From positions 11,783,427-11,847,426 of the forward strand of contig NC_045147.1 of NCBI RefSeq assembly GCF_008831285.2: DNA of 64,000 nt, given 5' to 3'. The notes under the pieces were generated by a model. That model searched no databases and was not told the DNA's origin. It worked only from the letters and a program-made list of their open reading frames with translations. Source of the stretch: Nymphaea colorata. Taxonomy: Eukaryota > Streptophyta > Magnoliopsida > Nymphaeales > Nymphaeaceae. The position numbers and the translations under genes are program-made. This document shows positions 1 through 11,938 of the stretch, in pieces; within the stretch, counting starts at the first letter, position 1, and each line of letters begins with the position of its first letter.

Positions 1-327
1 GGAAATTATTGAAAATCTTACAGCTACAGTTGGTCAGTGGTACTTAGACGTGGATTCTACTACTCATATTTGACCTTATGCTTGAACAAGATATATTTTT
101 CTTCCTAGACCTATATAATCTTGATGAAATCAGAGAAACCATGGTTATTTTTCAAACTAAAACTATTCAGTCTATTCTAACTTCAAAAGTGACCAACAAC
201 ATTCTATAACATTTGCAAACATATTTATACTGATAATCATGACGGGCCTTTTTATTTCACAAGTATGCAAGATTAATGAAAGGCAGAACATAAGATATAT
301 AATATACTATATCAGTAACATACTGAC
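1..327 (-). other. Intron following the last visible VMS1/ANKZF1 exon
   Basis: AT-rich sequence with no open frame matching the expected lysine/alanine-rich C-terminal tail of VMS1 proteins. The donor right after the last visible exon reads CAG then GTCAGT. This is therefore most likely intron, and the remaining 3' exons lie beyond the left edge of the window. Confidence 0.6.
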
Positions 328-3300
328 CTGTTTAGCTACTTGAGACTCCTCCAGTTCCTTAGTCAGTGGACTGGGCACATTAGCAGCATGCCAATCCCAC
401 TTTTCTAGGTTCAAAGCCATGAATCTCCTAAATGTATTTCTTACTTCTTTGTCTGTCGCGACCATATAAGGCGTTTTCCCTCGTTCATTTTTAATGCACG
501 GGTCCAAGCCTTGCTCCAGAAGTTCCAGAGTTTTTTGAGCATTGCCTGATTTAGCAGCTTCATGCAGCGGTGTTGTGTTATTTTGAGAAATTTTTGTGTT
601 GGTTGCTTCGCCAGTGCCATTTTCTGTTTCCATGCTCATATCATTATTATCACAAAGTTGTTCAGATGTTGCATTTTTCTCATTCTTCAAATGGTTTTCC
701 AACATCAAACCACCCAAATCTTGAGATATGCTATCTGTTCCAGTATGAAGATCATCCTTCAGGTCCTTCAGATGGGTGGTTTGAACTTCCTCGTAGGTAA
801 TGCGAGTCAACAGGTCATAAACACGTTTGGCTTCTTTCAGGGTAGGCCGACGGACAGTCAAAGGAACATGTCTTATATCATTCTCATGAAGATGAAAAAA
901 TGATTTTTCATTCTCAAAGAAAAGCTCGCGATTATTTGATGGAGCATGAAGGAAAATACATTTGGATGCACCAAAATAGGGCTTCCAAGCATTCAGCAGC
1001 TCACTGATGTCCTGCATAAACAAACAGCTATATTAAAAGCTTAATATGATAAATCAGGTGGGTCCAATTCTCATAGTTGTAACATAAATCATACTTATGA
1101 AAGAGGAAATCTCTAAGGAGGAAAATTTTATAAAGCAAAAATAGAACCAAAATCATCAAAAGAAGAATGAAAGTAATATTTGTTAGGAACTTAGGACCAA
1201 GTATGAGTGGCAGAATCAAATGTTGATCAGCACAAGCAAGAGAATGCATAACAAGCTGTGGCATTCAGAAACAATGCCCACACCCTTTTTAAAGCAGCTT
1301 CATTATGCCGTCGAAGAGATGCTCCAGCAGAATTTGCAGCCTTACCAGTGGCATCTTTAGCTGACTGCTTCTTTCCTGACTTTGCCCTCACAACATACCT
1401 AAAATACAACAGAAAATTTTCCTTGTAAACAAATGACAGAAAACCTCAAAGATGTATGAAACATCCGGCAATGAAAAGAAATCAGCATAATACGATGATC
1501 CAAAGGCATGCAGGGACAAACATTTCAGGATATGATTTTCTGCAAGCTCTCATGGAAGCAGGAATTGGGGACATATGCAGCTACCCAACATTTTTCGCAT
1601 CAAATTCTTTGTTCAGAAAATCAATTTACAATAACCTGGATTCAAATGAAAGGTTTCATATACAAAATTATCACCAGATGGATGCATTTATTTTGCAACC
1701 GCTTCCCCCAGCCCGACAATGGAGGAAACGCATCCATCCAGGAGAGACAAAAAACCGACTGTGGCATACATTAAACCAAAGTGACAGTTATTGAAGCCAA
1801 ATCAGTTACAGTCATCGATTATTCAGATTTCCATTCACAAAAAGCAAGAACCCATCAACCAAATTCATGCCCGCCAATGCAAAATCATGCAATACAACTC
1901 ATCGTGGAGATAAGTTTGCTTTATAGTTCATATGGTCATTCAAAATTTCACTCAACACTTGCATGCACTTGTGATACCAATTTAGACAGCCATTTGCAAT
2001 TTGACCATCAGTAATGAGGAAGCGTTAATGATTCTTTTTTCAAAACATCAGTGATTTAATCTTTTAGAAATTGTAGAAAGACCTTCAACACCTATCTGTA
2101 GGTTGGTACAAAACATCAACTCAAGAGCTCTTCCTTTACCTGTGAAAGGTCTTATGGGCGATAATAGAGTCCCCATCAAAAACGCAACCAGCAAAATGTC
2201 CACCACTTATAAGTAAAACAATCCGCAGATATGTCCCATTATGAGGTTCACAAACTAAACTTGTAAGTCTCTTAATCACATCAATCTCTTGCAGACATGG
2301 AGCAGCACATTGACTGGTAACCTCAGAATTTATGCTGTCATTCTCTAGTAGAAGATCTTCCTTATCAGACAACAGTAAGCACTTCCAAACAGAAACTATC
2401 TCTCCTGATGGAAGGGTAAGCATCAGTTTCTTTTTAGCGCCTGCAACATCATTCCTAACTTCATGCAGTGAACCACCTTTTGGATACGTTCCATGATCAG
2501 ACTCCTCATCAGATCCTGATATACTTGATATTTCATAATCCTTGAGTGATGACTCTCTTCCAAGTTCATCAAAGTCATCTTCGGTGATGGTGTTCTTCCC
2601 AGCAACAGACAACTTTACCTGCATATGAGTTCAAATGGGCATTATCCGTTCTGAAATAAAGGTAGTTATCAACTGTTGTTAGAATCCACTACTAGGTTAA
2701 GACACAGCGGGACAAAGAATATGATGTTAGATACATCTTACATAAGAAGACCAGGTAAATTGTCTGGAATTTCTAAAATTATTATCATCATATAGCTTAT
2801 GGAATGATGATTTCTAAAGAATTTTTTTTTAAAAAAAAAAAAAAGTAGGCAGTGAATGTCTAGTACAAAAGAAGATTCAGAACAAGATAGGTTTAACTGA
2901 TTGTTGTTCTGAAAGGACAATTCCTCTTGAACACTGCCTTTCAAGCTCTCATACTCTTCTTTTCTAAAGTTTCCTGTTACTTTAGCAGGGAAATAGTAGT
3001 CTTTTCAAGCGTCCTAAAGAAATTTCCTCACAATCTACCGCTTTTATGAAACAGTGCCCTAAGCCAACTACAGATCGTCATGTGAAAGATAAATTTTTCA
3101 AGGCTATATACTGAATAAATAAATGCTACAACTTCCTCACAAGTACCTATATTGGCTCGTAGATGACGTCCCTATAGTTTACGTGTTTGGCCAGACCATG
3201 GGTCCTCATTTCAGGCTCAACGCTGCAAAGCTAGCCTTTGAAGATTTCTGAATTTCTTTAAACAGAAGAAAAATGAAAATACCAATGTGTGTGTGTGTTA

Positions 3301-3869
3301 CCAGAAACGGCTATAGACTTAACAACAGCAGGGCGTCTAATCAAGCTCAAGGTTTTCAAATTTTGCGTAGTTGTTCTGGAAAAAGAATACCCCAATTTCG
3401 CAAACTATAATTCCTCAGAAACCCCACGCTCACTCACCGAAAACGAAACCACGAGAAAGGGGGGAAAAAGTGAATTCTCCGGCATTTTCGTTCAAGAGAA
3501 CAATTAAGCGCTCCCTAACAGAAGGAAAACCCTAAAGACCACGGGAAGGAGGAAAAGGCTCACATTGAATCGATGCAAATCGGATTTGAAGTGCGACCTC
3601 TGATCTTCGAGGGACTCGAACTCGACCCTGCACGTGTTGCAGGACCATCTGGACATGTTGCTGATGCTCGTTTTTCCGTCCTCATCTCCGGCCTTGCCCG
3701 TCGACCCGGCGAGGGCCGGCCCCCCTCTTCCTTCACGGCGGTCGTAGGCAGGGTCGGCCCCGCGCACGCCAGCAAAGAGGCACGCCCCGTCGAAAAAGTC
3801 GCAAGGAAGACCGAAGACGCAGAGAGAAGGTCGGTCGAGCCTGCTGCCGGAACCACCGGCCGTCGCCAT
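328..3869 (-). CDS. VMS1: VMS1/ANKZF1-type peptidyl-tRNA hydrolase (ribosome quality control), 3' end outside window
   Basis: Four exons, read on the minus strand: 3869-3564, 2618-2140, 1398-1284 and 1011-328. Phases are compatible throughout (528 codons in the window). The start is the first ATG, followed by a short conserved block ending in GLPCDFFDG. Residues 77-99 form a C2H2 finger (C77, C80, H93, H99; WSCNTC, then HFKSDLHRFN). Exons 2-4 carry the Vms1 release-factor-like (VLRF1) domain: GGHFAGCVFDG, HKTFHRYVVRAK, then GKKQSAKD, whose glutamine (about residue 273) aligns with the catalytic Gln of yeast Vms1 and human ANKZF1. SAGASLRRHNEAAL and the NAWKPYF block follow. Exon 4 ends with an ankyrin-like unit beginning TPLHEAAKSGN (about residues 445-510). 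Known family role: releases nascent chains from stalled 60S subunits and binds Cdc48/p97. The missing C-terminus should hold the coiled-coil and VIM motif. The exon-3 donor (GG then GTGTGG) is weak but is the only choice that keeps frame. Family assignment is firm; exact borders are inferred. Confidence 0.9.
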
Positions 3870-4669
3870 CTTCCGACGGGTGACTCTCCGACCAGAAGGT
3901 TACGGTTCAGGGCGATGACACGGAGCAGAGAGGAGCCTCACCATATTCGCTGAAAGGGTGCAAATGGTTCGGGTTCCGGTTGGATCCGGCATTCACCGAA
4001 TTCAACTTCAGAGGATTTGGTATAGTGCGTAAGATTCGAAAATCGAAACCGAACTCATACTTCATATTTCGAAACGGAAGTACCGTCTCACTGCGATCAG
4101 ATCTGATCCTTATATGTAATCGGGTTGGATTTTGGTGGGATGTTAGTCAGATATTGGATTCAAATTCGGATCCAGATATTGGATTCAATTCTGCAAAAGA
4201 GAGGGAGAGGGGTGCACCGTTGCTATCGGTGACACAGACGCAGCTCAGGACTCCGGAGGCAGGGGGGAATGGGGGGCCTTCGGGCCTTTTTCGGACGGTG
4301 GGATTACTACCCCTTGCTCACCCGAAACATTCAATATATGTTCATTCCACAACTTAATATTTTCTTCCACCACATGCACTTCTAAATGATGTTTTCCTAA
4401 GTCTCTTGATCTTTGCTAGGGCAAAAATGTTTTTCTATAGAGAAAGTATTCTTCACCACCTAAAATTGTTTATGATAGGTTGCAGTTGCCAAGGTGGCAA
4501 CTGGCCGGCCTGAACTGACTATATAATTTTAGTTTGATTTTCATAAGTGCTATTTTTATAAATTACAAATAATTGCATGTATAATATTCGAATTGAAAGG
4601 TATAGCATATGACTACCGAGATCCCAAAGCAGTCTTGAACCTTAAGGGCAACTGGGCAAGGAGAATGGG
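3870..4669. other. Intergenic: 5' flank of VMS1 and unclassified relic DNA
   Basis: The first ~90 bases are GC-rich and presumably hold the VMS1 leader and promoter; no clear TATA box was seen. From about 3970 to 4190 the sequence is rich in GATTCGGAT/GGATCC-like words resembling the degenerate repeat family found elsewhere in this window. A G-rich stretch follows at 4255-4280. No gene is recognised. Confidence 0.4.
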
Positions 4670-5062
4670 TGTAACGACCTGGCGGGCTCCTAGTCAAACG
4701 GATCCCCACCCGCTCCCCAGTAATTTTGGTTTCAACTTCAAAAAGGTTAGGAATTAGGACAACCAACCGCTGCCTCTTTTATAAGTCTTCCAAGATTCAT
4801 CACAATCATATATCATATGTATGTGAACTAAATTTTGTGTGTGTGTGTGCATTTGTGCATGTAGGACCCCAAGTTTGGGTTGAACCGGCTCTCATAATAT
4901 TGTAATGACTCAGTCCATTCTCACATGGGGCTTGGGTCATTGACTTGACGAATCCCAACCCGTCCCTTAGCAGTTTCACTTTTAACCTCAAGAAAGACTA
5001 AGAACCACGACGAACAACCATTTAACAATCCTTTTTATAAGTCCTCCAAAACTCCTCACAAT
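4670..5062. repeat. Diverged direct repeat, two copies
   Basis: Two related blocks, about 4670-4810 and 4905-5062. Shared landmarks appear in the same order: GTAACGACCT versus GTAATGACTC, CCCACCCGCTCC versus CCCAACCCGTCC, then TTTTATAAGTC followed by a TCATCACAA or CTCCTCACAA ending. The divergence suggests an old duplication of a transposable-element segment. Class unknown. Confidence 0.45.
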
Positions 5063-6243
5063 TTTAAGTGCACGACTAAACTTTTTGCTAGTGTGAGGTC
5101 TCCATCTCGAGTCGAGTTTCCGTTTTTCACTTTTTTACTTCATATGTAGCATGAATTTCAAGATACTTGACATGAGTAAGATTAGCTGCTTAGTTGTCGA
5201 CAAAAATTGCTGAGCCATTTAAAGGCTTGCCGATTCTTGACGTTGATTATATTTGTCTTCCCTACAAATATCATTGTGGGATGGTGCTCGTAGTACTGCT
5301 ATTATGTTCAACATGTCACACGAGTTTTGAATCTTTAATAAGCCTAAACATAATAACCTCTTGTGGCTACTTGAATTATATACTTTTTATGTGCCCCATT
5401 GTTTCTAAGATATTGAGGTTAAGATGAAGGTGCCTTTATTTAACAAACAGTAGATCTATGATCCTCAGTCATAGTTTCTTACGCTTTTAAGCAAGAAATT
5501 TTAAATCCTTGCTATAAACATATGATGCGAGATCCTAGAACCTCTAATCAACGAAATAGCCGGGGCTTAACCATATCGAACTCTTTTCATATATTAGGTT
5601 AGATTTGATATAAGGGTCCCAGTATTTTGAGGCGTACCAAGAGGTGTAACATCACCTTTTTCCTCCACCCAGTAGAGTTCAAGACTGCTTTGGAACCTGT
5701 GTAATCTTACGACATGATCACCATTCAACTCAAGTGTTTGGAAGGTGTACAACTTGTTGCAGCTCAATAAGCATATTCTGGGGTTCGAATTGGAGATGCA
5801 CTGCTTATGCTCCACCAGCCCGCCCCAACTGCACTACACCCCTCGAGGCATGGTTGGACCTCATGTAACTCCAATTACCATCCTAAATGTACTTAATTAT
5901 CATAAGGTCCTAAGGCTATGTTTGATGGCCTTGGATCTGAAACTCGAGGTTAATGCAAATCCAAGAATATCTTAAAACCATGGCTCTAGCCCGGCTCCTT
6001 CGAACAAGGCCCTGTGTCAATCTTCAGGGCTTCGCATGCCGTCCCTCGAACGACAATTCATGGTTTTTATAACATAATATAGATTTCAAATCTGGCAGGT
6101 TCAGCAATAAATTTCAACTAATGCAAATTTGAGATCAGCCTCAAAGCTCTGATCTAGACTACCCAACATAGTCCAAGGATTTGTGACCCCCACTAAGTAC
6201 TTCTCATGACCTCATTTATTAATATCTTAAAGATTTAGATGAC
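5063..6243. other. Intergenic, nothing recognised
   Basis: Ordinary AT-rich plant intergenic DNA. The open frames here are short and lack any recognisable motif, and no structural RNA or terminal inverted repeat was seen. Confidence 0.5.
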
Positions 6244-6301
6244 ATTATTCATAGACTCTGCTCAATGTTGAATTATTCATAGACTCTGCTCAATGTTGAA
6301 T
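6244..6301. repeat. 28-bp tandem duplication
   Basis: The unit beginning TTATTCATAGACTCTGCTCA occurs twice head to tail with a period of 28 bases and no visible differences, so it is a recent local duplication. Confidence 0.85.
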
Positions 6302-7252
6302 GATTAAGTGAAAGGTAAATTTGCCAAATCATGTATTTGTGATTCTTGAAATCTTTCTTTGAACAACTGGTTCTCTTCCTTCCTTTCAACGGTAAGGATG
6401 AGAAAAGAAAAGGTCAACAACAAGGGTAACGGAGGAGAATCACCGCCACGCCTCTAGTGCAAAGAACGCGGTAAATAACAAAAGGAACAGTAAAATATAC
6501 TAAAATCGGAAGAAATTACCAACCGGCAGAAGAATTTCACAATGTGAAACTGTGAACTTCAAATTTACGGAACCGAGGAGGGAAACGTACGACGTGACAT
6601 CAACAAGAGGAGTTTTTCGATTTTACCACCATAACTTTTTTACCTTTTTTAACTTTTTTACAGCGTGAGATGCCTTTGTAGTTTTTTTATCATATTGGAG
6701 CTCTTTCAAGTCTCAAATCTCTCACTTTTTCACTTCATACTGGAGGGTCATCGAAGGATCTTACATTGGATATTGGACCCAACTGATCCGAACATTTCAA
6801 CTTAAATATTAGTGGAATCTATTCAGACTTAAAAAAATAAAACTAGACGTGCTTTTAAAGTTTGAATTTGAAAATAAAACTTCTGTTTATATCCCGCAAT
6901 TTTTTAGTGCTTGCGGAATTTATCCTGATGGAGATCCTGGATTGAATCTCACCGTCGATTAAACCGAATCTGAATTAATCAAAAACTGTGCCCGGATTTG
7001 AGATTTGTTTACAATAAATACAAGAATGTAAGCTAGTCAGGACCAGATTCAGTTTTATAGGATACATAATGCTCGAAAGCAAATCCAAACTTAGTTAACT
7101 TGAAGCAATTAAAGGGATGCCCGTTGAACTCACCAAATTCCAACTTAATATTAACTTGAAAAAATTAAGGGCTCTCTCCCAAGTTCACTGTGTATACCCT
7201 TGAGGGCTTCTATTTTGATGGCATTGAGAAGAACTTGAGGAGCAGGGGCCGA
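6302..7252. other. Intergenic, relic repeat DNA
   Basis: No gene seen. About 6770-7000 is rich in TGATCCGAA / GAATCTGAATT words typical of the dispersed degenerate family described under the findings. Confidence 0.4.
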
Positions 7253-7766
7253 GCCATAAATTTTTTTTATGAAACATTAAATATATGGTCAACAAATTTT
7301 CAATTGACCATGAAACAATGATTCGGATTTCGTGGGGCTACCTTATATAACTGGACCCAGGTTTGCCTAAGGTTCAATACTCAGTTAACCTTTCAATGAA
7401 TGAGCTCCGTGGGACATACACTTCACGAAGCCACAAACTTTTTTTATATGGGGCACTAAATATATTGTTAATAAATTTTCAATTGACCATGGGGCAGTGA
7501 TTCAGATCTGATGAGGCTGCCCTATATAAGTGGACCTAAGTTTGTCTAAGTTTCAATGCTGAATTAACCTTTCAATGAATGGGCCCCATGGGACATACAC
7601 GTCATGAAGCCACAATTTTTTTTTCTATGAACACTAAATGTTTTACAAATTTTCAATTGACCATGAAGCAGTGATTCAAGTCTCGTGGGACTACCCCATA
7701 TAACTGGATCCAAATTTGCATAAGTTTCAATACTAATGAATGGGCATACGCCTCACGAAGACCCCA
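7253..7766. repeat. ~177-bp tandem repeat, nearly three copies
   Basis: Copies start at about 7253, 7430 and 7609 with GCCAYAA followed by a T-run. Each contains AATTTTCAATTGACCATG, a block like CTACCTTATATAACTGGA, and CTTTCAATGAATG. The third copy is truncated near 7766. Copies differ by substitutions and small indels, so the array is not very recent. It may be a satellite seed or a tandemly duplicated retroelement piece. Confidence 0.8.
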
Positions 7767-10700
7767 AAGGCTAAGTGGACTCCCCCCTTCCCCCTCTCAA
7801 TTCCACCACAACTCCTCTTTCTCTCTCTCTCTACACACATGAATTTCTCTGGCCATGTAAATAGTATGCTCTCTCACACATGTAGACCCATATGCATGCG
7901 TGGAACTGCGTGTGAGTGGCTGGAGCATCTTGTTAGTCGTAGAATTTCAACTCATCTATATTTATACAATATAAAAGAATAACTCAAAGAGGATTGGCAA
8001 GGTAGGACAAGCCTTGTTTGTCATGCGATTAGCAGTGATTCAAATTTCATGCATAGGAGGAACATTATATGCTAAAACATAGTGTTTTATGAAAGTGTTC
8101 CAAAATATGGAGATTCATGTAACCCTATATTTGAAGGGAACTTAGGTTGCATTTGATAATGTCAAATCCATGGTCTGAGACTGCATAAAAAGGTGTGTTT
8201 TGGGATCTCCAATTTAATCAAACTAAATTCATTATGATTTGCAAAAAGTTTCAAGCAAAAAAGTCGGATCTCGCAGCCACTTTGAAAAGTAATATTTGTT
8301 AATTTCCCTACAAAAATAAATAATTGACCTAATATATGTGTGCACATGTGTGTGTATAAGTATAGATAAAGAATTTCAGCAGCCTGTGAAATGCCCCCTA
8401 AGTCAATGGCACCGGTCTTGTCACTCTTTTCATTTCATGAAGATTCAAATTTGTCTTGGAAAAATATAGATCAAGCCACTGATTGAAGAGTTTCCTTACT
8501 TAGTTAGCACATCATCCACTATTTCTTTTGTATCATTAGTGTATTGTAAAGGATATCAAATCTATATCAGCTTTTCTAATTGTTTTTTAATGATGTTGAT
8601 AAGTTTGGACCACCATTACACCATGAAGAAGTTTAGGCAGTATGAGAGAATTGCAAATCTTCATTTCTCAAAAGGTCTGGTCTAAGATGAGAGGAGGATT
8701 TAATCTTTAATAGAGATCAAATGTAACCAAACACCTCATATTTTCTTCTACCACAGTGCCACTTAAGGTGATAATCTACAAAAAAAAAAAAAAAAAATGT
8801 TTGGTCGTTTTAATTTTGCAATATATATTTTATAATAAATTTTATTCATGTACACCAGACATCATGCAACTAGCGTGTTCACTCAAAACATCTAAATCCA
8901 AATCTGCCAAACCGGTTTACAATTTGGGATCAGAATCCATGAGTTCTCATCGTGCTCGCAAGCTGGCAAAAGAGGGAGGACACGTTTTTAGGTGGAGGAA
9001 TGACATGGAACTCCCGACAAAGGCTGCCAAAATCACGTGGAATTCTATCCTCCACGTTCGTATCCCAAGCCCCCTCCATTTTTTTCTTCTTTTTTATTTA
9101 TTTTTTCTCTCCCATGGTAAAAGATGCTTTTTCCCTCTCGGAGTAAATTATAGTAAAAAAAAAAAAGACTGGACGAAAGAAGAAAGAGAAATGTACTGAA
9201 ACATAAGGTTTGGTAACGGTGACTTTCAGCTTGACACCACCAACGACTTTTTCTTTTTTCTTTTTTCTCTAAAAACAATTTTTAAAAAAAAAAATTTGTC
9301 CAAAAATGATGAAAGTGACACAGCGAATAGGTTATAAGGCGGCTTCTCGCTGTTTTATTTTATTTCTGTATTTTTGGAGTTTATCCACCAAAAAAAAGTC
9401 CAGGTCAATTCTACCCTTGCACAAGGGAACATTGTACTAGAGGCTAGAGCTGTACAAGACTCACCTCGACTATTTTGTTAAATGAGCTTAGTTTGAGCTT
9501 AACTGAAAATTCAAGCTTATAAACAAGTCGAATCCCAGTTATATTAACTTAAGTCGATTAAACTTAAGTAAGTTCATTTAGTTTGAATTAACATTTTTTA
9601 AATTTGCAAACTTAAAATGAAGGAAAGGGATTAGGTCAAACGGGAAATTAGCAAATAAGTTTAAACGAGTCGAGCTCGAGCTGACAAAGATATGAATCAA
9701 GTGGAGCTCCAATGCGATGCGGCTATCATAATTCGTACACGTAAGTTGAAAACATCCAATAGTAAGGGACAATTATGTCATTGCACTCGAAAACCTTCTA
9801 CCTTCTATTTGATGTCCAAGGGAAGTTAATTTGAGTCCTCTGTTCATGGTTTGGAAGAATTAGTAAACATTTCAGAAATTTCTCTTTTCAAGATTTTGGT
9901 ATAATTTAATTAAAACAAAGCAATTTATTTGAAACTCATGGGAAACTAATGATCCAAAAGCTGCCAAAGCCAGGAAAGCTATTCCAATGTCAAAGGTGCT
10001 CAGGTTGAAAGTTAAAACCCTAAATCACCAAATTGTGTTTGATGGAAAATGTAACCCAACAAAAACCCTAAATCAACTTCGAGCATTCTGCCAACGCAAA
10101 AAGTACACTCTCATCCGTGAGGGGTTTGGTACACCTAGTCGTTGGTAGGCGGTCAGTCATTCATTCAAATCTCAATTAATTGGGAAGAGTTCGGGCCATC
10201 TGGTCGGGCCAATGGTTAATAAACGACTAGTTACCGGTTCAAATCTCAATGGCAATGGTCTTTCGTCGCATCAGAACCAGAAAAACCGAAGAATGGCCTT
10301 GAGATTTTAGGCCAGAAGAAAAGAGTGACAAAGTCTTTCAAATGAAAGATGGTTTCCTCCAAGTAAATTAACTAACAAATACTTAACTTTATTTTTTTTT
10401 AATTTAACCCAATATAATGTAATTTAATAGAGTAATTTACATGCTATGGTCTCTAACTAAGGAAGTTGGAAATGACCAAAATGCTGTTATTAGTTAAATG
10501 AAATGTCCCTTGGTTATAAGGGTAAAAGTGGAATAAAAAAAAACTCCCCATAAAATTATGGGAATTAGCGTCTGTAACATTGTCTTCCCATGTGAGCAGC
10601 ATAACATAACATTGGAGAGCTGTTAAATAAAAAACTGAAAACTTATACCAACGAAAAGTAAAATGAAGTCTCCCTGAGCACACTTTTGGAAAATACTTTT

Positions 10701-11818
10701 AACCCAGTTTTCACCTTTTTACCTCCCCACCATTTTTTCACTCTTCCAACTTTTTCCATAACTTGGTTTTGACAAGACATGAGACATGGCAGCCCAAAGT
10801 TTTACCTCTCCCACTGAGAAACCTGATCCCTAGAAAAGTTTTCCATGGTAAAAAAGAGGAACAAAGCAAAACAGCATTTAAAAGTCACCCTCCTAAGGAC
10901 AAAACGAGTCAAGTCAAACCATGTTGGATTCATTGGCCACCGGACATTATTGCACATGCAAGGCAATCAAGAGCCACCACCTTTCACTAAATAAGGCTGA
11001 GGGTTTAGACTTGTAAAAAAAAAAAAACCGCTTCATTAGATCCCTCCAGACCTTGCTGGTGTACTTAATTTACAATAGAATGAGGAATCTTGGACCAGCC
11101 ATTTGCAACAAGATTGAAAGATGACCAATTCTTTTTTAGTTATAAGGACAAACCTGACCTATGCTTGACCGTATGTGCGAACCTACTTTTTCGAACCTAC
11201 TGGGTCCAATCCAAGCCCCTAAACCTAACCTCCTACCCACCCACTTAGATTGACATAGATTCATAAGATCCAAGCAGATCTTTGTGATAAGAGAGATGTT
11301 GTACTCTTGATAGAAGTTCTTAAATGGACTCATGTTCGATACCAAGAAAACAAAAAAAAACACGATATTTCTAGATAAGAAACTTGAAGTTCTATCTTAT
11401 AGTTTTGTTGGTCGTTGTATATTGTCAGATTTATCCGTTTATTTAACGTTAGAATGCATGGATTTTCCGGATAAATACAAAGTTTCATTATAGAAGACAT
11501 TGCATTCAATGCCTGGAACAACTATTTAGAGATTTAGAACAGTGGCGAGGGGAAAAAATCTGGAAAGTTTACAGTAACGATGGTCTGCATTCAAGTGTAA
11601 AAGTAATGGAATGAAAATGGAAAATCGAGAACTTAAAAAGGCGACGCAGAGATCCGAAGGACAGAGGAGGCGAGAAGAGAAAGAGAGGGAGGAGGGCCAG
11701 GCATGATGATAGCTCAATTAATAGATATAGGCCCCAGTGGAGCCATCTAGTCCCCCCAAACACAAGCCAAAACATCCTTGTCTGCAAGTCTTGCACCATG
11801 AAACAATAATATGAAGCA
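7767..11818. other. Intergenic, no gene recognised
   Basis: AT-rich DNA with homopolymer tracts (A-run at about 8779-8797, T-rich stretch at about 9250-9290). At 9440-9700 there are CTCGA / GAGCTCGAGCT words like those in the TIR elements further right, so this is probably a decayed relative. At 10130-10260 two tRNA-B-box-like words (TTCAAATCTCAAT) occur near AGTCGTTGGTAGG. No convincing reading frame is present. Confidence 0.4.
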
Positions 11819-11856
11819 AAGAAGAAGAAGAAGAAGAAGAAGAAGAAGAAGAAGCA
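11819..11856. repeat. (GAA)n microsatellite in the GRF 3' flank
   Basis: About twelve uninterrupted AAG/GAA units on the plus strand, some 80-120 bases beyond the GRF stop codon, so probably within its 3' UTR (as TTC repeats on the transcript strand). Confidence 0.85.
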
Positions 11857-11938
11857 GAGGAAGAAGTAGAAGAAGGAAATCCTAAAACTACATGTCTCTT
11901 TCTCCAATCATACAAAATGCTTTTTTAAGCTTGGAAAC

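Noticed and set aside
1456..2014. Plus-strand frames at 1456-1794 and 1781-2014
   Set aside because: They lie within VMS1 intron 2, have no motif and no codon structure beyond chance.
3573..3953. 126-codon plus-strand frame
   Set aside because: It is the antisense shadow of VMS1 exon 1, whose zinc finger fixes the true strand.
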